From Oribacterium sp. WCC10 (GTDB lineage Bacteria > Bacillota > Clostridia > Lachnospirales > Lachnospiraceae), in NCBI RefSeq assembly GCF_900113415.1, contig NZ_FOPH01000017.1, forward strand, positions 1-64,000: a stretch of DNA of 64,000 nucleotides, given 5' to 3'. Position 1 is the stretch's first letter. Each line of letters starts with the position of its first letter. The notes beneath the pieces were generated by a model, which was given only the letters and a program-made list of their open reading frames with translations, was not told the DNA's origin and did not search any database. Shown here in pieces: positions 9,607-18,754 of the stretch. The position numbers and the translations under genes are program-made.

Positions 9607-10587
9607 CTAGCTAATACCCCCCCGGGTATTTAGTGAGTTAATCATCATCTTCTTCACCTTACTAATTAAAGAAGTTTTCGTGAGGCCATCAACAATTGTA
9701 ATAAAGTTTTCTCCTTTATTGAGTCTTTCAAAGAATTCCTCTCGTTTTTCATTATACTTTGTTGATTCAGCAATGCATGAATTTCCCTTAATGGCTCTTT
9801 CGATATTCGCATCTGCTATCTTAATAGAGTCCGTAATGCCCTCAAATAACCGCATTCCCTGCTCCGTATGAACAAGTACCAGGGATGTTCCCTTATTATC
9901 GTCCATTTCTGGAAGATGATCCCACACGCCCCAATAATCTCCAAGAGTAATATCTGTGCATCTATTTACTCCCTTAAAACTACATGAATAGCAAGACGGA
10001 CGAAGGTATAGATTTGCCAGCATTCCTTTCATATATGGGTTTTGCCGTCTTGGAGTCACTGTAGTCGAACCGTTATCCATTATTTCTTTCCACGCATAGT
10101 TTCCATAAGTCCAGCCTGTAGATTTGTCTCTCATATTTATAGAAGCTATGTTGTTTCCTTCTAAACTTTTGGACTTTTTATACCCATTCCACGCAACCCG
10201 CCCTGGCACTCCATGACAGACAAAGTCAATAACGTACAGATGAGTGCGAGGTGTTTTAGTCTCATTTACTAAAGACACAAGACCCGCACATTGACAAGGT
10301 GTTCCCACAAATAAGACTGATTCATAATTCCTTAATCGGCTGATAATGCTCCGAAATGTTGTGGAGAGTGAGGATTGGACATATTTAGATCCTTGACTAT
10401 CAACGATTTCATGTTCGTTCTCGATTGTTCTATGGCAAACATCGAGGTTGTCATCATAGCACGCAGCATATACAACTCCACCATTATGTATCACTTCTCT
10501 TGCAATAAGCGGATAAATGCCACCTGATGAGCTATGACTTCTTTCCTCATCATTGAGGCTGTAACAAGCAAATGCTTTTGTGATCAT
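9607..10587 (-). CDS. Second FrhB-like flavo-iron-sulfur protein
   Basis: About 326 residues, paralogous to the next gene: FVGTPCQCAGLVSLV, DFVCHGVPGRVAWNGY, INMRDKSTGW and CSFKGVNRCTDITLGDYWG. I prefer the ATG at 10587 because it follows GAGGAGAACTTTA, and the longer frame from 10602 has no ribosome site. The final codons read through a seven-G tract (9617-9623), and the protein ends with RGGIS. Losing one G would move translation to a frame that stays open to a TGA overlapping the ATG of the next gene, so the length of this C-terminus may vary. Function in glycan assembly is inferred only from context. Confidence 0.78.
   Translation of the reverse strand: MITKAFACYSLNDEERSHSSSGGIYPLIAREVIHNGGVVYAACYDDNLDVCHRTIENEHEIVDSQGSKYVQSSLSTTFRSIISRLRNYESVLFVGTPCQCAGLVSLVNETKTPRTHLYVIDFVCHGVPGRVAWNGYKKSKSLEGNNIASINMRDKSTGWTYGNYAWKEIMDNGSTTVTPRRQNPYMKGMLANLYLRPSCYSCSFKGVNRCTDITLGDYWGVWDHLPEMDDNKGTSLVLVHTEQGMRLFEGITDSIKIADANIERAIKGNSCIAESTKYNEKREEFFERLNKGENFITIVDGLTKTSLISKVKKMMINSLNTRGGIS
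9617..9623 (-). repeat. Homopolymeric G7 tract at the 3' end of an FrhB-like gene
   Basis: Seven C on the plus strand, G7 in the coding strand. Tracts of this length are prone to slipped-strand mispairing. In the given sequence the frame closes 11 bases later. With six G it remains open for another 19 codons and stops at 9558-9560, inside the ATGA that begins the next gene. Confidence 0.6.
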
Positions 10588-10602
10588 TAAAGTTCTCCTC
10601 AT

Positions 10603-11664
10603 TCAAAAGCCAAGGATATCAGCGATTCTTTCCATCCTCAAAAAACATAGTACTTTTCGTCCAATAAATATCACTATAAGGCTGCCAAACAACGCTACAA
10701 CAAATGATATCGCTGCCTGAAACATCCAAGTGATACCTAGCAAATTGACAGTTAATGACTTAACTACTCTTGCGCATAAAATGATAAAAAAATAGTGTAT
10801 AAAATAGATCCCATATGAGTGATCTCCCAGATAAGCAAATGCCTTGGAGACCAAACTCATTTGTGTCGATGACACTTGCACTCCGATGAACAACCTTACT
10901 ACTATCGTAGCCAGGAGAAATGCACTAATCCGTATTTGACTACATGCGAAATTAGTAGGAAAGCCAAGTCGTAAGGAATAATACGCCTCAATAATTTCAA
11001 GTATAATAGCCACTCCAGGTAGTATAAGCGATTTTATCCCCTTGCATGTTTTGTTTCTACTTTCCAATCCCCATACATAAAAACCGATCCAGGCTGGAAA
11101 TACATACTGGTACAAAGGTGGCATTGTTCCGTTTAAATAGCACCAATAGTATATAAAAATCAGCCATATAGGCGTGACCGCATATAGTATCTTTGAATAT
11201 CCGCTCTCAATACACTTTATCAAAAGAGGCGTGATTACTGTTAATTGAAGCAACACGACTATATAATACAAGTGTGGAGCTGATTTCCCGGTAATAATCC
11301 GTACTGCAAATGGCACCACACCAATCAGCTCGCCACCCGAAACATACGCTCTAATAAAACTGATTAAGGCATAAAATGTGGACCATATGAGAAACGGTAT
11401 TAGTAGCCGTACCCCCCCCCGCTTCAAAATAAACGACTTATAATCTGAGTATTTGCTGTAGTTCGTAAACCTTCCTGCAATAAAGAAGAAAAGGGCGACA
11501 GGAAAATTGACGAACTGTCGAAGCATTAGCCAGCTATTGAAATCAATAGTATCTTGCGGAGCGTTAATTGCGTTTGGGCAGTGTATCAATATTACGCATA
11601 TGATTGCGACCCCTCTCGCGATTTGCCAGCTTATATCTTTCCTTGTAGGTGAAGACTTTTCCAT
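10603..11664 (-). CDS. Membrane O-acyltransferase (acyltransferase 3 family)
   Basis: A 353-residue protein with about ten hydrophobic segments. The family features are the N-terminal DISWQIARGVAIICVILIHC segment (R and H of the R-x10-H-type motif), LFFFIAGRFT and RLLIPFLIWSTFY. These enzymes use a cytoplasmic acyl donor to acylate surface sugars, commonly O-acetylation. Codons 81-84 are encoded by a run of nine G (11412-11420), currently in frame. Changing it by one or two bases would truncate the protein within about 100 residues. It lies directly downstream of wzx, which fits modification of the repeat unit. Confidence 0.85.
   Translation of the reverse strand: MEKSSPTRKDISWQIARGVAIICVILIHCPNAINAPQDTIDFNSWLMLRQFVNFPVALFFFIAGRFTNYSKYSDYKSFILKRGGVRLLIPFLIWSTFYALISFIRAYVSGGELIGVVPFAVRIITGKSAPHLYYIVVLLQLTVITPLLIKCIESGYSKILYAVTPIWLIFIYYWCYLNGTMPPLYQYVFPAWIGFYVWGLESRNKTCKGIKSLILPGVAIILEIIEAYYSLRLGFPTNFACSQIRISAFLLATIVVRLFIGVQVSSTQMSLVSKAFAYLGDHSYGIYFIHYFFIILCARVVKSLTVNLLGITWMFQAAISFVVALFGSLIVIFIGRKVLCFLRMERIADILGF
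11412..11420 (-). repeat. Homopolymeric G9 tract inside the O-acyltransferase gene
   Basis: Nine consecutive C on the plus strand, which read CGG-GGG-GGG-GTA in the coding strand and encode R-G-G-V just before the conserved RLLIPF segment. This is a classic contingency-locus position: early in the gene, in frame here (ON), OFF after a one- or two-base slip. Confidence 0.75.
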
Positions 11665-11686
11665 ATTGTCACCTTCAAAATGATAA

Positions 11687-13204
11687 TCAATGCCGTCTGT
11701 GAATTATCTTATTCTTAATGTTCAAAATCATTCCTTTTTCAGATTCATTCATTCCGAATAACCACATAGAGATGCTAAACACTATTCCATAAACTATCGC
11801 CCATAATATTAATTGCAGCAAATTGTTGACATGAGCAAATTTCATAATGGCAACACCGGTTATGGCGGGTAGAATAAGAGCGGGTATGAAAGAAAGAATA
11901 TTTTTCCAGAATGCCGGAATGTCAAGCCCAATATGCTTGTGATAATACCAATTCATAAACAAAATGTTTCCAACAATCAATGCGACAGCTGTTCCGATTG
12001 CTGCACCGATTGAACTGAACTGTCGAATTAAAGGAATGCTCAAAAATATATTTGCAATGGCTATACAAAAATACACGACAGCCCTTGCTTTATGCTTATT
12101 CTTCGCGCGCTGGATCTCAATGCCCAAATTCTGAATTAATGGTACCGTGACAGGGATAATTAGCCAAAGCGCAACATAATAGGAATCTACATATCCCTTG
12201 CCTCCCCAGAATCTCATAAACGGTTGACCAAGAAATATGAATCCAGTCATAACTAAACTAAGAACAAGAAATTGGATTCTGCCAACACTGTTAAAAATAA
12301 CTGAAAGTTCCCTGTCATCATTAGTCTCAGCCACAATTCTATTTACTTTAGGAACAAAGACGGAAGAAATCGAAGTGGAGAGCATTATGTACATTGAATT
12401 TATCTGAGCGCCCAGACTATAAATCGCCACAGCTGATGTTCCTATCATTCTTCCAAGTAAAAAGCGATCTACACTCCAATTAATCTGATCAATAATTTGG
12501 TTCAGGAAAATAAAAAAAGTAAAACCCCAAATCTCTCTTAATAATGAGAAGTCAAAACCCTTAAAGATAAACTTGGCATGTAACCTAAAACACACAAACC
12601 AAATATTTGAAACTAGATGTGCAATCGTAATCACCGTTGTGACAACAACCATTGCGATCGACCCGTATCCCATAAGGAGAAGTGGGAGTGTGAGGAATGG
12701 ATTGAGGAGGTTTTGTAGTACAAGAAGTAACCGCTGAAAAAAGAACTTTTCATGAGCTGATGTTATACAAGTAAAAACGCTATTGGGAAAAGTCAATGCA
12801 AGATTTAATACCATCAGCATCATGAGAATTCTGGCTGTATCGTATTCATCAGTTGTTAAGCCATTCTTGAATATTGCTTCGATTTTTATCGTCATAACAG
12901 AGCCACATACTACAGCAATTGTAGCAATGACGATAAATACAGTAAGAAACATTCCATTTAGCCTTGATATCTCATCTTCTTGCCCCCTAGCTTTATATCT
13001 GGAAAAGAACCTTACATATGACGCAGTAAACCCTAGACTAAGAAGACTCAAATAGGAAACGACTGAATATACTAATTGATAAAGGCCATATTCACTCTGC
13101 CCCAGAAGTCTTAGCATTATAGGGGTATATACGAGTGATGTGATTATTTTAATTATCTCAGAAGCATATGAAAGCAATACCCCTATCTTTCTCTGATTTT
13201 TCAT
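11687..13204 (-). CDS. Wzx-type polysaccharide flippase
   Basis: A 505-residue integral membrane protein of the MATE-like polysaccharide transporter (PST/MurJ) superfamily, with about 12-14 hydrophobic segments. The N-terminus (IGVLLSYASEIIKIITSLVY followed by TPIMLRLLGQSEYGLYQL) is the usual Wzx pattern, as is the central NQIIDQINWSVDRFLLGRMI region. It would flip the undecaprenyl-linked repeat unit across the membrane, after which the Wzy protein (14419-15591) polymerises it. The gene is complete. Confidence 0.88.
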   Translation of the reverse strand: MKNQRKIGVLLSYASEIIKIITSLVYTPIMLRLLGQSEYGLYQLVYSVVSYLSLLSLGFTASYVRFFSRYKARGQEDEISRLNGMFLTVFIVIATIAVVCGSVMTIKIEAIFKNGLTTDEYDTARILMMLMVLNLALTFPNSVFTCITSAHEKFFFQRLLLVLQNLLNPFLTLPLLLMGYGSIAMVVVTTVITIAHLVSNIWFVCFRLHAKFIFKGFDFSLLREIWGFTFFIFLNQIIDQINWSVDRFLLGRMIGTSAVAIYSLGAQINSMYIMLSTSISSVFVPKVNRIVAETNDDRELSVIFNSVGRIQFLVLSLVMTGFIFLGQPFMRFWGGKGYVDSYYVALWLIIPVTVPLIQNLGIEIQRAKNKHKARAVVYFCIAIANIFLSIPLIRQFSSIGAAIGTAVALIVGNILFMNWYYHKHIGLDIPAFWKNILSFIPALILPAITGVAIMKFAHVNNLLQLILWAIVYGIVFSISMWLFGMNESEKGMILNIKNKIIHRRH

Positions 13205-13312
13205 TAAATCAACCTTTTAAATCTTTTTTGTGCACAACTACCTGTAGTATTAGATCAGACGTGTCCAAATCGAATTATCGAAGAAGTGTTATATGTACTT
13301 CCATATAACCAT

Positions 13313-14386
13313 TCATATACCCATTGAACTTCTAAGGAATGCATATACCTTTTTTCGTTCCTCTTCCAATCTTTTATATCCATTTTCATAGTTGCACTCA
13401 AAATCATCATTTGGCATCTCTTTATCAACAAATTTTCTTTCCAAATCAAACATAGAAAACAAAGTCTCAAGTCTAGATAACATATCAGTATCAACGCCCT
13501 CCCGTGCATATAACAAAAATGGTCTTCCAAACAAAAAGGCAAAGATACAAGCATGGAAAGAGTCTGTCTGTATGATTTTTGCATTTTTTATAAGATACAG
13601 AAACTCGGAAGGGCCAGACGTAAACAACCCTGTCGCTTGTGTGTCAAACATATTATAAACCTCAAGGCGGTACTCTCTCGAAAGATATTCATTTTTACAT
13701 TTTGCCTTCTGTGGCTCTCCACCGATAAAATAGTTCAGCACATACTCATTCTTAACGTCGACTTCTGATGGCTTTTTTATAACCTTCGACCATTCATCTG
13801 CGTCGATCATTAGTGTAGGATCAATTAAAACTTCAGCCTCACGTCCAGTGAGTTCTTTAATGATATCTCGCCCCGCGGTTTCCCTAACTGAGAGCATCGG
13901 AATAGTTTCCAAATGTTTTTTAAAATACGTCTTCCACTCATCTGGTAATTTGCTAACTCCGAAGCTTGGAGAAAAACAAACCTTTTTCCTGTCTTCCGTG
14001 AATGTCAGAAGGAATAACTCTTTTTTTATGTTATCGTACCTTTTTGGATTCCAGACCTGGTCAGATCCTAGAACAAAATAATCTGCGTCACTAATAGCCT
14101 TTATAGACGCATACCCTTTTGTATGAATGAACTGATTATTAAACAACTCAAAGTTTTTTTGTCTCTTATACTTATTCTTTAGTTCTACCGATGATTGAAG
14201 AATAAGTTGAGCATATTTAGAAAAATAAAGATCTATTAGTAATTCACGGATTCTCTTTTTATACGGTTGTATGTAGATTACTTCCGTATCAAAACCTAAT
14301 CCTCTCAAAACCTGTTGAGCGGCATAGCTCTGAAGTCGATTTCCATAATTAAAATATCCGTAAAGCGAAACTATTCCTGCCTTCAT
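13313..14386 (-). CDS. Polysaccharide pyruvyl transferase family protein
   Basis: About 357 residues with the family hallmarks: GIVSLYGYFNYGNRLQSYAA at the N-terminus, YFVLGSDQVWNPKR, SPSFGVSKLP, LSVRETAG, VLIDPTLM and TDSFHACIFAFLFGRPFLLY. Members attach pyruvate ketals to sugars or play related roles. The ATG at 14386 follows GGAGGAAATGTT, so the eleven residues upstream in the open frame are dropped. It sits immediately after the wzy stop. The FrhB-like genes nearby are frequent companions of this family. Confidence 0.85.
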   Translation of the reverse strand: MKAGIVSLYGYFNYGNRLQSYAAQQVLRGLGFDTEVIYIQPYKKRIRELLIDLYFSKYAQLILQSSVELKNKYKRQKNFELFNNQFIHTKGYASIKAISDADYFVLGSDQVWNPKRYDNIKKELFLLTFTEDRKKVCFSPSFGVSKLPDEWKTYFKKHLETIPMLSVRETAGRDIIKELTGREAEVLIDPTLMIDADEWSKVIKKPSEVDVKNEYVLNYFIGGEPQKAKCKNEYLSREYRLEVYNMFDTQATGLFTSGPSEFLYLIKNAKIIQTDSFHACIFAFLFGRPFLLYAREGVDTDMLSRLETLFSMFDLERKFVDKEMPNDDFECNYENGYKRLEEERKKVYAFLRSSMGI

Positions 14387-14418
14387 AACATTTCCTCCAA
14401 CGTAACAACAAGTAGTCA

Positions 14419-15591
14419 TTAATAGTCTTTATCTCTTATAAATCTACCAATGCAGATACCCCATATCATAGCATGAGGAATAGTCATTACCGATTCTTCA
14501 AAGAAATAGCTGATAGCTGTTAACACAATCATTGAAACCATAGTATAACTCATTACCGGTGCATCAGTGGATTTTGCCCTAATCATTTCTATCGTTTTGG
14601 CTAGCAAATACACAATAAAGATAATAAGAAGGACTAAACCAACATATCCGTAATCGTATAATGTTTCAATCAAGCTGTTATGTGCAAATCTTGCTTTTCC
14701 GAACGGTCGTAGATTATAGAATACGGAATGAAATCCATGACCAAATAATCTTTCACTTTTGGAGGAATTATTAAAATCAGCTAGAATTAATTCCCAGATT
14801 CTTGTACGCCCAGATCCACCATCATCAATGGCATTTGATAATCTAGTCAATATCCCTATATTATATTTATCTATCAGATACCATCCAAATAGGTATATTG
14901 CGACAAGTATAAACACCGCTAATATCATGCGATGAATCTTTTTCCCTTGCTGACCTGCAATATAACTATTAAGGATATAATATAAGCTAATACCAATTGC
15001 AACAATAATAAATGCACCTCTTTTTAATGTAAATATCATTAAAACCGCGACTATCGCACTAAAGATAGTTGATAGTCTCTTGTTACAGTACAAGTAAACA
15101 AATGGCAAAAAAGAAAAGCTCAAATATGTGGTAAATACAGTTGAGCCGCCTATAGCACCAAAGCGAATTATACGCGTTAGAACAAATGCAACAAGAGAGC
15201 AAACAAGTGTCATCCCAATAATAGTTATTTTGTTCGCAATTAATATAGATAATTCATTGTCTCGTGAGTAATCTAAGAAAACGATGAATAACAAAGGCCA
15301 TGCGATTACATCTATAATTATGTTCGGAATGATAAACATATTATTCGCTGCTGAAACTACCAGTTCATAAGTCACAATCGCGAACATTAGTATCCCGATA
15401 AATTCCAACCTTATATATCTTTTACTCAACAAATAAATGAAACCCAGAGCTATATTAATAAACACCGGAGCAGAAGATATTATTTTCCAGCTATAGCTGT
15501 ATGTTAGTCCATAATATATATATGTGAGCGCAAAAATATATGAAAACAAATATATAAGCAAAATACATGCATCCTTAGTTCTTACTTTCAT
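14419..15591 (-). CDS. Wzy-type O-antigen/EPS polymerase
   Basis: A 390-residue polytopic protein with about ten to eleven membrane segments and a large loop between residues 240 and 315. The loop has the O-antigen ligase/polymerase look, GGSGRTRIWELILADFN followed by LFGHGFHSVF and ARFAHNSLIETLYDYG, with the conserved Arg and His-Asn. It probably polymerises the repeat unit on the outer face of the membrane. Its position with Wzx and Wzz-type CpsC supports a Wzx/Wzy-dependent pathway. Confidence 0.82.
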   Translation of the reverse strand: MKVRTKDACILLIYLFSYIFALTYIYYGLTYSYSWKIISSAPVFINIALGFIYLLSKRYIRLEFIGILMFAIVTYELVVSAANNMFIIPNIIIDVIAWPLLFIVFLDYSRDNELSILIANKITIIGMTLVCSLVAFVLTRIIRFGAIGGSTVFTTYLSFSFLPFVYLYCNKRLSTIFSAIVAVLMIFTLKRGAFIIVAIGISLYYILNSYIAGQQGKKIHRMILAVFILVAIYLFGWYLIDKYNIGILTRLSNAIDDGGSGRTRIWELILADFNNSSKSERLFGHGFHSVFYNLRPFGKARFAHNSLIETLYDYGYVGLVLLIIFIVYLLAKTIEMIRAKSTDAPVMSYTMVSMIVLTAISYFFEESVMTIPHAMIWGICIGRFIRDKDY

Positions 15592-15622
15592 AAAAAACTA
15601 CCCCTCAGTGTATTCGCCACAA

Positions 15623-16708
15623 TCATCGGTGAGCAGTTCGACCTGACAATATAATCTCAGTGATTTTTCGGTTACTTGTTAACAATTCTCTTGTTTTTGT
15701 CATAAGTAAATACATCCCGTTTTTTATAAAAATTGATTTCATTTTATCAACGCCACCGTATTCTCCTCGAATCCCTTTCTCAAGAGCCGAGCAGAACGGC
15801 TCGCTTTTTACAAAACGATTTGCATCACGATGTTTATCAAGGAATGATTTTGGATTGTCTTTGTGAAAAAACTCCAGATTAATCGCACGATTCATCTCAT
15901 GAAACGCACGATACATGTATGCCAACTCAAGTCTTTCTGTCAGTTTGTTTTCTACAAAGAAGCTGTTTGCTGCATTAAAGAACTTAACCATCTCAGCGGA
16001 CAATCCCGGTCTATATCGGTGCGTCGCACTACTGCCATGCATTACATAGTGGTAAAGATATTTGTCTACATAAATGATCGAACGAACTCTATACAGTACA
16101 TCAAGTGCAAATAGAGTATCCTCTGCGAATGTAATATCTTCATTAAACCTTATTTCATACTTCTTTAAAAAACTGTTTTTATATAGTCTACTACATGGTG
16201 AACCAAGTGAAAAGTAACTCAAATATCCCTTTGGTAGTCGACCTAGCGATAACGCAGATTCCATTACCATAAGTCTAAGATCATCACTACTACCATAGTC
16301 TATATTTTCTTTGAGAAAGAACTGATTTTTTGTCAGAATTCCTTCTGCGTCTTTATATCCATTGAGAATTATCAATTCCTCAGCATTGCTTAAATAAGGT
16401 TTCACTTTAGAATACCAACCATTTTCCAGATAGTCATCCGAATCCACAAACATAATCCACGTGCCAGATGCGTTTTTCATTCCGTAGTTTCTAGCAAATG
16501 AAACACCTTTATGCGGTCTGTGAAACACCTGTACTCGATGGTCAGAAATAAATGAATCAGTAATGAAATGATACTTTTCCTCAGAGCCGTCATCCACTAT
16601 CAATAATTCAATATCGGCATCCTTAGGCTGAAGGATACTCCTGATACACCGTTCAAATAGATTTTTTTCAGTTTTATAAAACGGCACAATTAAAGTAATG
16701 GCAGGCAT
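15623..16708 (-). CDS. Family 2 glycosyltransferase
   Basis: A 361-residue GT-A fold enzyme. TLIVPFYKTEKNLFERCIRS opens the domain, IELLIVDDGS holds the nucleotide-binding Asp, and MFVDSDDYLENGW is the DxD region. AEDTLFALDVLY carries the ED catalytic-base motif. It transfers a sugar onto the lipid-linked repeat unit in the cytoplasm. Only this gene and the GT2 at 29300 are intact glycosyltransferases in the locus, so the repeat unit is short or further enzymes act from elsewhere. Confidence 0.85.
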   Translation of the reverse strand: MPAITLIVPFYKTEKNLFERCIRSILQPKDADIELLIVDDGSEEKYHFITDSFISDHRVQVFHRPHKGVSFARNYGMKNASGTWIMFVDSDDYLENGWYSKVKPYLSNAEELIILNGYKDAEGILTKNQFFLKENIDYGSSDDLRLMVMESALSLGRLPKGYLSYFSLGSPCSRLYKNSFLKKYEIRFNEDITFAEDTLFALDVLYRVRSIIYVDKYLYHYVMHGSSATHRYRPGLSAEMVKFFNAANSFFVENKLTERLELAYMYRAFHEMNRAINLEFFHKDNPKSFLDKHRDANRFVKSEPFCSALEKGIRGEYGGVDKMKSIFIKNGMYLLMTKTRELLTSNRKITEIILSGRTAHR

Positions 16709-16859
16709 AATTTTTCTCCAGTTTCACGAATTATCAAGTCAAAAAAAGATGGCTCGTTCTAATTTTGTAGAGTATTTTCATCTGCTTTTAAAATACTGAC
16801 TAAGACATAATTTTCAGATGAACCATAAAACCGTTACAACTTCATTTTTGACGTTTTAT

Positions 16860-17267
16860 TTATTTGGCGATAGTTTCTAGGACGTCTCTGACACTCTCTA
16901 CCGTATCAAAGAATCCGCGGTATTCATCTGGGGTCCACTTCTCTCTTATTCTTTGCTGCACTCCAGCAAGCCCAACAACGCTTGGAACACTAAGTGCCAC
17001 TTACCTGCATCCGTGTTCACCCATCAGTACTGAGCTTTCACGCGAAATTGTCGGCCGCTGATTAATGATCGCATCGGCGAGCTGGCATACGCAGGTAGCT
17101 ATCCAATAATGTGTTCTACCCTTAGCTGCTATTATTTGTCCACCCATTGCTTTCGTCTTTTCAGCCAGTTTTTTCCTATCTTCTGCATCCCATTTTAGTC
17201 CTACATCATTGCAGTATTCTTCAATCGGAATTCCTCTTCCGACCACCCATACTTTCAGCTTATTCAC
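16860..17267 (-). pseudogene. Lactate/malate dehydrogenase remnant
   Basis: The frame from 17267 begins KVWVVG, jumps to RGIPIEEYC, continues through IIAAKGRTHYWIATCVCQL and ends VLMGEHGCR at a TAA at about 17001. Beyond that stop the same frame continues VALSVPSVVGLAGVQQRI and runs to a natural stop at 16860-16862. All of this matches the C-terminal half of an L-lactate/malate dehydrogenase. The NAD-binding half and the catalytic-loop segment after VVG are deleted, and one nonsense codon splits the tail. It is dead metabolic DNA trapped between two polysaccharide genes. Confidence 0.8.
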
Positions 17268-17284
17268 AACGATACCTCAATCTC

Positions 17285-18694
17285 TTATTTACCTGCAAGA
17301 ACTTCCAACTCAGCAAACTTCACCTTGCCGTAATCATTCCGTGGAATCTCGTCAATGACAAACACACGGAAGGCTGAGTTATGCAGATTGGTCTTTCCGC
17401 TGATAAACGGAATGATTTCATCCTTAAGCCCTGCGTCAGTTATAAAGATATTCATTTTCTTGTCATCGCCGGTGCAACAGAAATCGACATTCGGATACTG
17501 CGTTTTCAAAATACGCTCTGTCTCATCAAGACTTACCCTTAATCCGAACAGCTTAAGGAATCGACCTTTGCGCCCGATGATAAAATAGAATCCGTCGGCA
17601 TCCCTTTTGGCTATATCACCAGTGTGATATTCCCCGCAGAACTCATCGTCTTTCTGAAGATCATCTTTATTCAATGCATAACCCATCGTGACATTAGGTC
17701 CACGATAACCAAGCTCTCCCGTTACCGTACCGTCCTCACCTTCAGCCTCATCAAGTAGAAACAACTCACCGTTAGGAATCGCCTTGCCTATGCTCCCGAT
17801 CTTCTGAAGAGCGAGCTCTGGATCAAGGAAAGCCATGCGAGCACTGGTTTCACTAGTTCCAAATGTTGCGCAAAACCGCTTACCATTCTCTTTTGCATAG
17901 GTAGCGATCCACTTAAACATCTTATCGGTCAGTTTGCCGCCGCCCTCGGCCAGAGTATAAAGCTTCGGTAGATCCATCTTGTCAAAGCCCACTCTACGCA
18001 TAACCTCATAGCTAAATGGCACACCACAGAAGCTGGTTCCTCCATTAACCTTGATAAACTCCCAGAAATCGGGATCCATTAGATTGGCTTTCACCATGAG
18101 AACGGTTGCACCGACCACAAGGTGGCTATTGATAACGTTCAGCCCCATGGTATAGTTCATGGGCAGATCACAGATGCCAACCTCTTCATCTGGTCGCCAG
18201 GAGAAGACTTTAGCTACATTTTCCGCGTTTGCTTCCAAATTGCCGTACTTATGCCGCACCAGCTTGGGGCTGCCCGTTGAACCAGATGTAGTCAGAAGCA
18301 TAGAGAGTTTGTCGTTCAGCGGATAGGGCTCATACTCAGTCTTCAGAAGAACATAGCCGTATGCTGAGAACACTTTCTCACCTTTGATTTCCTCAGCCTT
18401 CCGTTCCGGCACCCAATAATAACTTGGTGTGTACATGGATTCAAGGTTGCTTCTCAATCCTTCATCCAATCCGGCACCGAGAAGAAGTGGAACCTGTTTG
18501 TTGTTTTCAAATGCCATATAGCCAATCAGTGAGCCAGCGCAATTCTCACAGAGGCAGAAAATAACAGAACGTGGGAGATTCAGAGCGTCAAACTCCTCTA
18601 TCGTCAGGCATACATCACCATAGGTGAGCTTGTAACCGCTATCATCTTTGATTGCCATTTTATTTTTATTATGCTTATCGACATTTAAAAACAC
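17285..18694 (-). CDS. AMP-dependent acyl ligase (ANL superfamily)
   Basis: A 469-residue adenylating enzyme. LTTSGSTGSPK is the P-loop (A3), ATFGTSETSAR is A5, EYHTGDIAKRD is A7, IGRKGRFLKLFG is A8 and the C-terminal RNDYGKVKF carries the catalytic Lys of A10. It activates a carboxylic acid as an acyl-AMP and passes it to a thiol. The two carrier proteins just upstream make an ACP the likely acceptor, rather than CoA. It is shorter than most fatty acyl-CoA ligases. The start is GTG at 18694, behind AAAGGAG. The acid used is unknown. Confidence 0.88.
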   Translation of the reverse strand: MFLNVDKHNKNKMAIKDDSGYKLTYGDVCLTIEEFDALNLPRSVIFCLCENCAGSLIGYMAFENNKQVPLLLGAGLDEGLRSNLESMYTPSYYWVPERKAEEIKGEKVFSAYGYVLLKTEYEPYPLNDKLSMLLTTSGSTGSPKLVRHKYGNLEANAENVAKVFSWRPDEEVGICDLPMNYTMGLNVINSHLVVGATVLMVKANLMDPDFWEFIKVNGGTSFCGVPFSYEVMRRVGFDKMDLPKLYTLAEGGGKLTDKMFKWIATYAKENGKRFCATFGTSETSARMAFLDPELALQKIGSIGKAIPNGELFLLDEAEGEDGTVTGELGYRGPNVTMGYALNKDDLQKDDEFCGEYHTGDIAKRDADGFYFIIGRKGRFLKLFGLRVSLDETERILKTQYPNVDFCCTGDDKKMNIFITDAGLKDEIIPFISGKTNLHNSAFRVFVIDEIPRNDYGKVKFAELEVLAGK

Positions 18695-18754
18695 TTTTCT
18701 AACTCCTTTGCGTGGGATACCACGATTTCTTCAAACTACACAATATTGCTTGGT

